Source of the DNA: Corynebacterium sp. p3-SID1241 | GTDB taxonomy: Bacteria > Actinomycetota > Actinomycetes > Mycobacteriales > Mycobacteriaceae | Direction of reading: 5' to 3' | Assembly: GCA_025144025.1 (NCBI GenBank) | Contig: JALXWS010000001.1 | Location: forward strand, 1-64,000 | DNA length: 64,000 nt | Shown: positions 8,677 to 18,800 of the stretch, piece by piece | Layout: each line of letters opens with the position of its first letter | Position numbering within the stretch: position 1 is the stretch's first letter | Made by a program: the position numbers and the translations under genes | The notes under the pieces: generated by a model | Told to the model about the DNA's origin: nothing | Seen by the model: the letters and a program-made list of their open reading frames with translations, nothing else | The model's database searches: none

Positions 8677-10711
8677 CCTCTAATACCTGGGCGCCGTAGC
8701 GCTCCAGCTTGCTAGGTCCTACGCCGGAGATGGAGAGCAATTCTGCCTCATCGGACGGCAGAGCCTCCGAAATGGCCTGCAGGGTGGCATCGGAAAAGAT
8801 GACATAGGCCGGCACCTTCTCCTCGCGTGCAATTTGAGACCGCCACGAGCGCAAGGCAGCAAAGACCTCCTCATCGCCGCCACCCTCGCAATCTTCATGG
8901 CGGCCAATGACCTTTTCCGCCGGTGTTCCCAGCGGACCAGAGCACACGCGGCAGCGCTTCGGGCGGCGTGAGCGAGCCCCACCGCCGGAGCCACCTTCGG
9001 CCGCAGGAACGATGCCATCGAGGAAGCGGGTGCGCTCGCGCGAGGCCCGCGAGCCGGTAGTCTTCGCCAGCGCCCACGACAGCGCGAGGTGTTCACGGGC
9101 GCGGGTAATACCGACGTAGAACAATCGGCGTTCTTCCTCCACCTGCTCATCTCCGGCCTTGATGGCGTGGTTGATAGGCATAAGCTTTTCTGTCAGCCCC
9201 ACGAGGAATACCGCGTCCCATTCCAAGCCCTTGGCGGCGTGCACGGTAGCCAGCGTCACGCCTTCCATGGCTGGGGCCTGCTTATCGGTAGAGCGCCGGC
9301 GCAACTCCCCCAGGACCCCGTTGAGATCGATGTCAGGAGTGGATTCCACAATCTTTTCAATGAGCCCAACCAGTGCGTTGAGGGACTGCCAGCGCTCGCG
9401 GGCCTGCGCGCCCTGCGGCTCGGTGGCACTTAGTCCCAGCTGGACAAAGGCGGCACGGGCAATCGCCACTGGGTCATCCGGCAGGTCCTCGCGGCGGGTC
9501 GCGGCGATGAGCACGCGGATCGCCTCCAGGATTTCCGGGCGGCGGAAGAAGCCCTCACCGCCGCGGACTTGGTAGACCACTCCGGCGTCGGCAAGCGCCT
9601 GCTCAAACTGCTCCGACTGAGCGTTGATGCGGTAAAGGATGGCAATCTCGGAGGCCGGCACGCCCTGGTCTAGCAGCGTGAGGACCTGGCCGGCCACCTC
9701 CTGGGCCTCAATCTCTTCGGACTCATAGGCCTTGAAGGTGGGCTCGGGACCGGGCTCGCGCATGCCTTGCAGCTCCAAGCGCGTGCCCGCCGCGCGGCCG
9801 GTAGCCTTGCCGATGACCCGGTTGGCCAGGTCAGTTACCTGCGGCGTAGAGCGGTAGTCGCGCTGCAGCTTGACCACGGTGCCATCCGGGTACGTGCGGG
9901 AGAAATTGAGCAGGTAGTCCGGGGAGGCGCCGTTGAAGGAATAGATGGTCTGGTTAGCATCGCCCACCACGGTAAGGTCATCGCGCTCGCCCAACCAAGC
10001 GTTGAGCACCCGCTGCTGCAGCGGGGTAACATCCTGGTACTCATCGACGACAAAGGTGCGGTACTGCTCGCGGAAGGTCTCAGCAATCGCCGGCACATTC
10101 TCGATGGCACCTGCGATGTGCATGAGGAGGTCATCGAAGTCCAAGTGCATCATGTCCGGCGTGGCCTTGGACTGCTCGTAGCGGCGGAAGGCCTCTGCCA
10201 CCTTTGCCGGATCGGCCGGTGCAATGCGGTCCGTATTGGCGATCACGGACTCATAATCTTCGGCACTGACCAGCGCGGACTTAGCCCACTCGATCTCCGC
10301 CAGGACGTCTCGAATCATGTCCTTGGAATTATCCAGCCCCACCGAGCGCACCGCGCGGGCAACTAGGGGGAATTTATTATCCAGCAGTTGCCACGGAAGA
10401 TCTCCTGCTACCTGCGGCCAGAAATACTTCAACTGGCGGCGCGCCGCCGCGTGGAAAGTCTGCGCCTGCACGCCGGCCACGCCCATGGTGCGCAGGCGAT
10501 CGCGCATTTCTCCGGCCGCTCGCGCCGTGAAGGTCACCGCCAGTACCCGTTGCGGACTAACAAAGCCTTGGTCGACCAAGTTAGCAATGCGATAGGTAAT
10601 CGTGCGGGTCTTGCCCGTACCCGCGCCGGCCAAGATGCACACGGGCCCGCGCGGCGCCGTGGCCGCGCGCAGCTGATCTTCATCCAGCAGGGACAAATCC
10701 GGCTTAGTCAC
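8654..10711 (-). CDS. uvrD2: ATP-dependent DNA helicase UvrD2
   Basis: A 685-residue superfamily 1A helicase. Walker A GAGTGKT (about residues 29-35), Walker B VVDEYQD, GDANQTIYSFNGA and the TRAREHLALSW motif VI are intact. After the motor comes a CxxC...HxxC zinc element and a C-terminal HRDC domain with SISGVGPSKLERYG, the architecture described for mycobacterial UvrD2. In the mycobacterial enzyme the linker is reported as a tetracysteine; here the third ligand is His. It is followed by nudC in the same orientation, with start and stop overlapping by 8 bases. It unwinds DNA 3'-5' and is expected to act in repair or replication. Confidence 0.93.
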   Translation of the reverse strand: MTKPDLSLLDEDQLRAATAPRGPVCILAGAGTGKTRTITYRIANLVDQGFVSPQRVLAVTFTARAAGEMRDRLRTMGVAGVQAQTFHAAARRQLKYFWPQVAGDLPWQLLDNKFPLVARAVRSVGLDNSKDMIRDVLAEIEWAKSALVSAEDYESVIANTDRIAPADPAKVAEAFRRYEQSKATPDMMHLDFDDLLMHIAGAIENVPAIAETFREQYRTFVVDEYQDVTPLQQRVLNAWLGERDDLTVVGDANQTIYSFNGASPDYLLNFSRTYPDGTVVKLQRDYRSTPQVTDLANRVIGKATGRAAGTRLELQGMREPGPEPTFKAYESEEIEAQEVAGQVLTLLDQGVPASEIAILYRINAQSEQFEQALADAGVVYQVRGGEGFFRRPEILEAIRVLIAATRREDLPDDPVAIARAAFVQLGLSATEPQGAQARERWQSLNALVGLIEKIVESTPDIDLNGVLGELRRRSTDKQAPAMEGVTLATVHAAKGLEWDAVFLVGLTEKLMPINHAIKAGDEQVEEERRLFYVGITRAREHLALSWALAKTTGSRASRERTRFLDGIVPAAEGGSGGGARSRRPKRCRVCSGPLGTPAEKVIGRHEDCEGGGDEEVFAALRSWRSQIAREEKVPAYVIFSDATLQAISEALPSDEAELLSISGVGPSKLERYGAQVLEVIRSVRS

Positions 10712-11435
10712 CGTGATACCACTCCATAATCATCGTGTGTGCAATTGAACCCGGACGAGGAAGCTTAAGCTCGGGCAGCTCGGCGCGCTCCACCCACCGG
10801 ATTTCTTCCAATTCCCCATCAGTATGGCAGGCAGGGTGGACATCAGCCGTGCGCCCACAAAAGCCCAGCATAAGCGACCCACTCGGTGGCCACGCCTGCG
10901 AGCCCCAATAGCGAATATCGTCCACCTTGCGCCCGGTTTCTTCCAGGGCCTCGCGTGCAAAAGCCGCTTCCGCAGTCTCGCCCGGTTTAACGTAGCCGGC
11001 GATCAGAGAAAAGAAACTATTGCGGCGGCGATTGCGCGCCAGCAAAATCCGGTCGGTGCTGCCGAGGCGGATAAGCCCGATAACCGCAGGATCTAGGCGT
11101 GGGAAAACCATCCGGCGCTCGTCCAAAGGATCGCGCCCCACGATTCCCGGTGCTGGGTAGTCCAGCTTGTGACCGGTGCGCGGATCAAAGCGCTGCTCGC
11201 GCCGATTGCGGATCAGCGCAATGGCTTGCAAAATCACCGGCTGGTCCGCAAAGAACGTCGCGCTTTCTAGCCAGCCCAGCTCGCTAGCACCGTCTTCCGG
11301 ATACGCGCACGCCTGCAGGGTACCTAAGTCGACTACTGCGTGCTTGCCGACGCCCCCGGGAACATTCTCCACCAGCACCGGTTCCCCCGCTGCCGTAACC
11401 GGTACCTGGCCGTGAGGGGTTACTGGGAGGAACAT
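10704..11435 (-). CDS. nudC: NAD(+) diphosphatase NudC (NUDIX hydrolase)
   Basis: A 243-residue NUDIX enzyme that hydrolyses NAD(H) to NMN(H) and AMP and, in NudC enzymes, can remove NAD caps from RNA. The Nudix box is complete (residues about 153-175: GYVKPGE, then REALEETG), and the NADH-pyrophosphatase signature SQAWPPSGSLMLGF follows it. The four zinc-binding cysteines that E. coli NudC carries upstream of the Nudix domain are absent. It is flanked tightly by uvrD2 and the potassium channel gene, all on the minus strand and probably co-transcribed. Confidence 0.9.
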   Translation of the reverse strand: MFLPVTPHGQVPVTAAGEPVLVENVPGGVGKHAVVDLGTLQACAYPEDGASELGWLESATFFADQPVILQAIALIRNRREQRFDPRTGHKLDYPAPGIVGRDPLDERRMVFPRLDPAVIGLIRLGSTDRILLARNRRRNSFFSLIAGYVKPGETAEAAFAREALEETGRKVDDIRYWGSQAWPPSGSLMLGFCGRTADVHPACHTDGELEEIRWVERAELPELKLPRPGSIAHTMIMEWYHGD

Positions 11436-12593
11436 TTAATCCTCATCATCATCGTCCATGACCTCGATGGGCTGTTCCATCTCATGCTTAATGTAGAGCA
11501 GGCGGTCGCCCGGCTTCAGCGCGGAGGCATCCGCGGTGTCCACGCGGTGCAGCTCGTTATTGCGCAAAACAGCCAACACAATATCTGCTAGGTGGCGTGG
11601 GTTGGAGCCCACCTCGAATTCGCGCACGGCGCGCTCGGCTACGGAGAAACCCTCGTTGGGTGAGAGCAGATCTTCCATCATCTCCACCACCGTCGGGGTG
11701 ACGGTGGCCAGGCCTAGCAGTCGACCGGCCGTCTCAGCGGAGGTGACCACGGAGTCTGCTCCAGATTGACGCAGGAGGTGGCGGTTCTCAGACTCACGGA
11801 CCGAAGCCACAATCTTGGCCTTGGGGGCAAGCTCGCGCACCGATAGGCAGCACAGCACCGCGGTATCGTCCGTGGACGGGGTAACCACAATGGAGCTGGC
11901 ATGCTCTACCCCGGCAATCTTAAGCACATCCTGCTTGGTACCGGAGCCGAAAATAGTCACCAGACCGTGATGCTCGGCGTGGGCTAAAGAGGCACGGTTG
12001 GTATCGATGACCACGATCTGGGAGGACGGAACATCATCGGCCAGCAGCGCGGCCACGGCTCCGGCGCCCTTGGTGCCATAACCGATAACGACGGTGTGGT
12101 TACGCAATTGCTTTCTCCAGTTCTGGATTTGGAAAGTACGGCGGGCCTTATCCGTCAACACGGACAAGGTCGCGCCGACCAATAAAACAAGGAAGATCAG
12201 GCGGGCAGGGGTAATAAGCACTAAGTTAATGAACCTGGCCTGTGGAGACACGGGCACGATATCGCCATAGCCCACAGTGGTCAGCGACACCGCCGCATAG
12301 TAGGCGGAGTCCAACAGTGACATATCTTCGCTATAGCCGCCCCCATCCAAATAGACCACGACGGTCACGAAGACGACAATGCCAAAGGCCCACAGCACGC
12401 GCTTGCCTAGCTGGCGCCACGGGCTGGAGTTTTCGTCTCGCGGTACCGTAATGACGTCAATGAGCGCGTGGTCTGGCTGTGAGGACAGCTCAACCTGTGG
12501 CAAGAAGCGACTTGTAAAGCGTGACTTCATCGCCTGCGCACGTTTTTTGGTCACTAGCCCAGCCTTCTTTTCTGGTCTCGGATGATTGCTCAA
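11436..12593 (-). CDS. Potassium channel family protein with TrkA-N (RCK) domain
   Basis: A 385-residue two-helix channel. Residues about 65-140 hold two membrane segments flanking a pore loop with the potassium selectivity filter TVGYGD. The cytoplasmic half is an RCK/TrkA-N Rossmann domain (VVIGYGTKGAGAVAALL; the acidic VVIDTN end of strand two) that binds nucleotide or ions and gates the pore, plus a short TrkA-C-like end with an acidic tail. Homologous to Rv3200c. It directly precedes nudC, with the two coding regions abutting. The poly-basic N-terminus lies in the cytoplasm. Confidence 0.9.
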   Translation of the reverse strand: MSNHPRPEKKAGLVTKKRAQAMKSRFTSRFLPQVELSSQPDHALIDVITVPRDENSSPWRQLGKRVLWAFGIVVFVTVVVYLDGGGYSEDMSLLDSAYYAAVSLTTVGYGDIVPVSPQARFINLVLITPARLIFLVLLVGATLSVLTDKARRTFQIQNWRKQLRNHTVVIGYGTKGAGAVAALLADDVPSSQIVVIDTNRASLAHAEHHGLVTIFGSGTKQDVLKIAGVEHASSIVVTPSTDDTAVLCCLSVRELAPKAKIVASVRESENRHLLRQSGADSVVTSAETAGRLLGLATVTPTVVEMMEDLLSPNEGFSVAERAVREFEVGSNPRHLADIVLAVLRNNELHRVDTADASALKPGDRLLYIKHEMEQPIEVMDDDDED

Positions 12594-12626
12594 AAGATTG
12601 CGCGCTTACGCAACCGCCCACATACC

Positions 12627-15600
12627 TTAGCTCTTGTGGCGCTCAACTGACGATTCAAGGAGGTTTTTAAGCTCCTCCCCCTCCGGCAGGCGGGCGGGCT
12701 CGAAGGTATATCCATCATGCACATAGTAGAAAGCAGCACGAATATTCTGCCCACCGTGGATGCGCCGCCATGCCTCTGCGTAAACGGCTAGCTGTATCTT
12801 TGCAGCATCCATAGCCTCTCCCTTAGGCGGGCGGCCAGTCTTCCAGTCCACCACCATCCAGGAGCCATCATCCAAACGGAAAACAGCGTCCATGCGTCCA
12901 CGCACCACGGCATCGCCGATCGTGATTTCAAACGGCGCCTCTACGTACTCCGGTTGACGCTGCGCCCACTCCGTGCTCAGGAAGGCCTCCTTGAGCTCTT
13001 CTAAATCGAAGTCCTCCGGTTCATCGATTCCCGGAAGTTCTTCCTCGCCCAATAGCGCCCGGCTGCCGAAGCGGTCCTCCAACCACGCGTGGAAGGCGGT
13101 ACCGCGCTTGGCATAGGAATTCGGCTTAAACGGCACGGGGCGGCGCTGCCTGCGGGCAAACTGAAGCGGGTCTGCCCGCAGCGCAACCATGTCAGAGGCG
13201 GTCAGCTCGCTGGGTAGCTCAACGTCTACCACCGGCTGTTGCAGGGCCTTGTACTCCTCAATGAGAGCGCCAGCTTCCTGCTCCCATAACTCAAAGGTTT
13301 CACCCCGGCTCAAATCTGGGAGTTCCTCCATTGCTGCAAGGACTAGGTCCGCACCGGCGACTGCCTCTGGGCTGGCCTCAAGCGCTGGGAATTGTGCGCT
13401 CTCCCCAAAATCATCCTCGGAAGGCTCGTCGGGGACGGACCACTCCACCACGTACTGCGGGAATTGCTCTTTCAGGCGCTCTAGGTATTCATAAGGAACT
13501 TTCTTCTTCTTTCCATTGGCGTTATTGGTGCCCGAGCCGGTAACGGTCAGGGTAGATTCGGTACGCGTCAGCGCCACATAAAAAAGGCGTGCCGATTCTT
13601 CCGCCTTGATGGCGCTATCTGCTTTCTTAAACTCCTCGCACGCGTTTTGGAAATGCGAGCGCTTTTGGGCATCCTCTGGGACCGCAATATAGTCATCGTC
13701 TCCCGGGACCTTATCGATCCTGGACAGGAAGGTCTCTGCTTGTGCGCTATAGCTAGACGAATCCGCATGCACCACGCAGACGTGTTCCCATTCCAAGCCC
13801 TTGGCCTTGTGCGCGGTCATAATCTGCACGCGGTCAGTGGCCGAGGGAACCTCGCCAAGGTCTAGGCCATCTTCCTTTTCGAGCGCTAACGCAAAGTAAT
13901 CCAAGAGCGCATACAAAGAATCACCGTGGAAGCCCGCGACGATATCGGCAAATTTATCCAGATGTGTCGCGCCCCCTGCGCTTCCACGCGCAAGGACTTC
14001 GGTGCGGATATTAAACAATGCTTCAATATCGGCGAAGATATCCACCAGCGGTTTGGAAAGAGAATAGGTGCGCAGGTGTCGCAGTTTGGCAGAAACCTCT
14101 TCCATACGGGCGAGGCCTTGCGGGGTATAGCGGTCTCTCTCACCTAGATCGGCCAGGGCGTCGGCAAGGCCGACGCGCTGATCCGGCTCCTCAGCGGTGA
14201 CATCTTCCAGCTGCGCACGCAGGTAGTCTTCCGCGTCCATCCCCGGCTCCCAGCGCAAGCGCTCCTCCCTCGCGCCGGCCAGGTTTCGTTGGCGGGAAGC
14301 AAGCGCTTGAATATCACTAATCCCCAGACCACAGATGGGCCCTGCCAGCACCCGCACTGCCGCAGGCAAGTCTTCTGGACGCACGAGCATGGTGGCAATA
14401 GCTACGAGGTCCTGGATTTCTGGCTGCCACAGCAGGCCACCGAGACCAATGATTTCATTGGGTACGCCCGCTTTGTCTAGCGCCGCAGCGATGGGGGCGG
14501 AGTGCCTATTTTTACGAACCAAAACCGCCGCGCTGAAAGTATCTCCCTCGCGCTTTTCCCACTGCTCTTTCAGGTACTCGGCAACGAATTCACGCTCGCG
14601 AACCTCGCTGTCGAAATACGCCAACTGGATGTCGCCTTCGCCCTTATGCGGGGCGGCAGAAAGCTCGTCCACGGGACGTTCAACGCCTTCGAATACGCCC
14701 TCCGCCACTGAGTTAGCCAAGTCCAGCGCACCAGAGGGGTTGCGCCAAGAGGTGGTCAACTGGTCCTTCGGAGCGGGTGTGCCCGGCGCGACCGGAAAGT
14801 CCTCCACGAAGGCAGTGAGGTTTTCAGAGGTCGCACCACGCCACCCGTAGATGGCCTGCATTGGATCACCCACGGCCGTCACAGAAAGATCCTTTTGCTC
14901 CCCTCCGAACAGGCTTCGTAGAAGCACGCGCTGGGCATAGGAGGTGTCTTGGTACTCGTCTAGCATGACGACCTTATAGCGCTGGGACTGCTGCTTGCCC
15001 ACCACAGGATGGTCGCGCGCTACGCGGGCAGCGACGGCCATCTGCTCGCCAAAGGTGATGACTTGTCGCTCGGATTGTTCCTTTTTCAGGGCCTCCAGAA
15101 GCGGCACGTACTGCACGCGGCGCTCCTGTGTGTGGATATAGTCCAGCAACGTCTTTGAGTATTCGGGGCCATTCTTTTGGGATCTATCGAGGTTATCGAT
15201 GTCCGCCCGAAAATCGCGAGCATGCTCGGCGATGTGACTCGTGTCCTTGAGCCCATTATCGATATCTTGGCTGAATTTCAGCAGGGTCTCGGTAATCGTC
15301 GCTAAGGCGCGATCATCCTCCAGCTGGCCGGTGTAATTGCGCACCACGTCATAGGCCAAGGAATAACGCTCGGCCTCGGTGATGATGCGTGCGGTGGGCT
15401 CTACCGGAACCAAGAGCCCGTATTCACGGACGAGTTCTCCCGCGTAGGAGTCATAGGTAGCTACCTTCGGCGCGATGTTTTCTAGCGCTTCTGCCACCTC
15501 GCCGCCTGACGGGATGAGGCCGGAATCGCGCAATTTAATCAGCTGCCGCCGGATGCGCTGCTCCAGCTGTTGCGCGGCCTTACGGGTGAAGGTCAGGCCG

Positions 15601-15806
15601 AGAACCTGCTCCGGGCGCACATAGCCATTGGCCACCAGATACACCACGCGCGAGGCCATGGTTTCTGTCTTGCCGGCACCAGCGCCAGCAACCACGAGTT
15701 TGGGGCTAAAGGGGCCTTCGATGACATGGGCTTGTTCCTCGGTAGGCGGAAAGTCCTTGCCCAAGGCTGCAGCGATCTGCTGTGGGGAAAAGTTGCTCTT
15801 AGGCAT
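12627..15806 (-). CDS. adnB: AdnB: motor and nuclease subunit of the AdnAB double-strand-break resection complex
   Basis: A 1059-residue UvrD-type helicase fused to a RecB-family nuclease. Motor motifs are intact: Walker A GAGAGKT (41-47), Walker B VVMLDEYQDTSYAQ, GDPMQAIYGWRGA and motif VI VALTRTESTL. The nuclease at the C-terminus has WMVVDWKTGRPP (about residue 985) and downstream KIQLAVYAEAW, the metal-binding D-x-K and QxxxY pattern. In mycobacteria AdnB supplies the leading motor for 3'-5' translocation. Its start overlaps the end of adnA by eight bases, so the subunits are translationally coupled. Confidence 0.93.
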   Translation of the reverse strand: MPKSNFSPQQIAAALGKDFPPTEEQAHVIEGPFSPKLVVAGAGAGKTETMASRVVYLVANGYVRPEQVLGLTFTRKAAQQLEQRIRRQLIKLRDSGLIPSGGEVAEALENIAPKVATYDSYAGELVREYGLLVPVEPTARIITEAERYSLAYDVVRNYTGQLEDDRALATITETLLKFSQDIDNGLKDTSHIAEHARDFRADIDNLDRSQKNGPEYSKTLLDYIHTQERRVQYVPLLEALKKEQSERQVITFGEQMAVAARVARDHPVVGKQQSQRYKVVMLDEYQDTSYAQRVLLRSLFGGEQKDLSVTAVGDPMQAIYGWRGATSENLTAFVEDFPVAPGTPAPKDQLTTSWRNPSGALDLANSVAEGVFEGVERPVDELSAAPHKGEGDIQLAYFDSEVREREFVAEYLKEQWEKREGDTFSAAVLVRKNRHSAPIAAALDKAGVPNEIIGLGGLLWQPEIQDLVAIATMLVRPEDLPAAVRVLAGPICGLGISDIQALASRQRNLAGAREERLRWEPGMDAEDYLRAQLEDVTAEEPDQRVGLADALADLGERDRYTPQGLARMEEVSAKLRHLRTYSLSKPLVDIFADIEALFNIRTEVLARGSAGGATHLDKFADIVAGFHGDSLYALLDYFALALEKEDGLDLGEVPSATDRVQIMTAHKAKGLEWEHVCVVHADSSSYSAQAETFLSRIDKVPGDDDYIAVPEDAQKRSHFQNACEEFKKADSAIKAEESARLFYVALTRTESTLTVTGSGTNNANGKKKKVPYEYLERLKEQFPQYVVEWSVPDEPSEDDFGESAQFPALEASPEAVAGADLVLAAMEELPDLSRGETFELWEQEAGALIEEYKALQQPVVDVELPSELTASDMVALRADPLQFARRQRRPVPFKPNSYAKRGTAFHAWLEDRFGSRALLGEEELPGIDEPEDFDLEELKEAFLSTEWAQRQPEYVEAPFEITIGDAVVRGRMDAVFRLDDGSWMVVDWKTGRPPKGEAMDAAKIQLAVYAEAWRRIHGGQNIRAAFYYVHDGYTFEPARLPEGEELKNLLESSVERHKS

Positions 15807-18800
15807 CGGTAGTCATCCTTCCTTCTTCCTGCACGGGGCAGATGGAGCGAATTGGGCACTTATCGCAGTCTTTATTGGTGCGCGCAGTGATGCGCGGGCC
15901 GCGCATCTCCTCCACCAGCGGGGGCAGAAGTGCGGCGAAATCTTCCAGGGCTTCCGGCGATTTATCGCTTTGCCAAATCTCACCAATCTTTTTGGTGGTC
16001 ACACCCGGATAAACCAGCACGCCTCCCTTGCGCGGCATTCCTTCGCCGTCGTGGACCTGGTGGCCATCGAATGCGCCATGGGCAAGGGCGAGCTGATAGG
16101 TCATCAGCTGCACGTGATCCTCGCCTTCCTTCTTAGCCGGGGTGCTTCTCCCCGTCTTGAGGTCCACCACCAAGTAATTTCCCTCTTCATCGCGAAGGAG
16201 ACGGTCCATATAGCCGCCGATGCGCACGCCTCCGCCGACGTGCACGCCTACGGGGATTTCCACGCCAGCAAGTTCCTGATTGACCTCGGATTGGCGCGCC
16301 CATTCGCGGGCGCGGTCCAACAGGGTGGAAAACTCATCGAGCTTGAAACGCAATTGCCACTGCGGTACGTCCTGGATGCGCTCGAAAGCCTCCATTACTA
16401 AGAGCTTGGCCTTTTCCGCATCCATTCCGCGGCCAATGGCTTCAAAAAAGGCGTGGGCCAAAGTACCGCGGAGCAGTCGTTCCTCGGTACTTGGGTCCTC
16501 AGCCACATTGCCCAGCACGGCCTTAAGTGGACAGTTGAGCAATGCTTCCACGCGGGAAGGCGACAAGCTACCGGTGGTATGCAGCGGCACTTCGGCCGCA
16601 ACGGAACGCGCAGACCACCATTGTTCCGGGTGGGCGCCAGGGATATCGGCTGCCGCTAACCGCGCAAGCTGTCGGGCTGCTTGTCTGCGTTCAACCTCGC
16701 CGGATTCCAGGTTGGTGACTACGCGGCGCAATTGGGCGACGAAGGACGGCACCGACAGCACAGCAACGTCGAGTGGATCCACCTCAAGACCGTCGCGTAC
16801 AGAAACGGGCGCGGGTTCCGGTACATCGAGGCCCAATTCGCGCGGGAGTTGGGAGCGACGCAGTTCCCGCTTGGCTTGCCGACGCGCTGCTTGCCCGGGT
16901 ACGTCTACGCCACGGCCGGCGAATTCTTTGATAAAGCGGGATGGCTCGGCCACCGTATCGCCTTCCGGATTCTCTACGGCGGCAATGAGCAGGCGCTTTC
17001 GGTGGCGGGTGGTAGCGACGTGGAAGAGGCGGCGCTCTTCCGCCAAGCGGGAAGCGACATGGCTGACCGGGGTATCGGGATCAATATCGTGATCGAGAAG
17101 ATCGATGAGATCTTCTTGTCCAAAGATAGAGCCGGTCTCCCCTAGCGAAGGCCAGCTTCCTTCCTGTGCGCCAGCCACGATGACGGTATCCCATTCACAG
17201 CCCACGGCACCGTGTGCAGTCAGGATTTCTACCGCCTGCGGCATAGCGGTGCGGCGGTCGCGCACGCCAGTGGGAAGTTCTTGCTCGGTGATATGCGTCA
17301 GGAATGCGCGAAGCGGCGAGTCAGGGCGGCGTTCGACGTAGTCACCAGCGGCGTCAAAAAGCGACATCATGGCATCCAAATCGCGGTCAGCCTGCGAGCC
17401 AGTCGCGCCACCGCGCAGCGCCGAAGCCTGCAGACGATTGTCCAATTCGGTAGCGCTCCACACCGCCCAAAGGATCTCTTCCACCGAGGCTCCAGAGGCG
17501 AGTGCTTCTCGGCCGGCCCTAAGCACCGCACGTACTCGTTCCAAGATGGAAAACTCCCGCTCGGTGAGCTGGCCGTTGAAGTCCGGAAGCTCGCCATACA
17601 GAAGGCCGCGGAGGCTATCGATGCCCCGGGCGTTGGAATCCCAGCGACGTAAACCACGAATCAAGCGGCGCAGGGTGACAGGATCAGCACCGCCCACGGG
17701 GCCGGTGAGGAGTTCTTCCAGCTCGGAATTGGATAGATCCTCCTCCAGTGCGCGCAACGCAAGCAGCACGGCAGAGACCAAGCGCTGCTCGGCCAAGACG
17801 ACGTCCGTGGGGTTAATGTGTACGGGGACCCCGGCAGCCAAAAGGGTACGGCGCATCTGGCCGATATCCCCGGTAGAGCGTACGATGACCGCGATATCGC
17901 GCCACTGCACGCCATCTTCGAGGTGGCGGCGGCGCACGGTATTAGCCACGACGTCGCGCAGCCTTCCCTCTGAGTCCACGATAGAGATGCATGCGGGTAA
18001 AAGGGTGCGGTGTGGCTCCGTCAGTTCTATTTCATGTTCAGCGGGGAATTCACGCAGGAACCGTGAGCTAGCACCACGGAAAGCAAAAACGGATTGATCT
18101 GCATCGCCGCCTACAACCACAAGCTGGGCATGAGGAGCCAACTCGCGGATGAGTTCACCAGCAGTAGGGTCGAGCAATTGGGCATCATCGACAATGATGG
18201 TGTGAAAGGGGTGCTCGCGCAGCAGCTGAGGGCGCTGGAGAACCGCGGTAACCAACTCCGCCGCTGAGTAGGAATGGGAGCGAGATAAAAGCTGAACGCG
18301 TTCGTACTCGCGCAGGAATTCACCCGCGGCGGACCACATGGGGCGTCCGTATTCGCTTCCAAGGCGCTCAAGGTCATCTGGGCCCAACCCGCGCTCGATG
18401 GAGCGAAGCAGGAAATCGCGCAGCTGCCGGGCAAAGCCCACGTATTCGAGTGCGGGGCGCATCTCGGCTGGCCAAGAGCCGTGACCGTCTTCTGCTTGCC
18501 CGGCAAGCAACTCACGGATAACAGCATCTTGTTCCGCACCGGTGATTAGCCGCAGTTCCTCTTCTGCGGCAGTGCGCAGCAGCGCGAAAGCCAGGGAGTG
18601 CACGGAGCGCACCATAGAGCTCTGCGCGGCATAGTCCTCTAGGCGCTCAGAGAGCTCGCGGCGCAGCCGCGCACCGGATTCCTTCGAGGGTGCAATAACG
18701 AGAATGCCTGAGGGATCCGCGCCGGTTTCCCGGGCTTTATCCAGGGCATGAATGACGGTATCGATAAGGAAGCTAGATACACCGGTGCCAGCCGCGCCAG

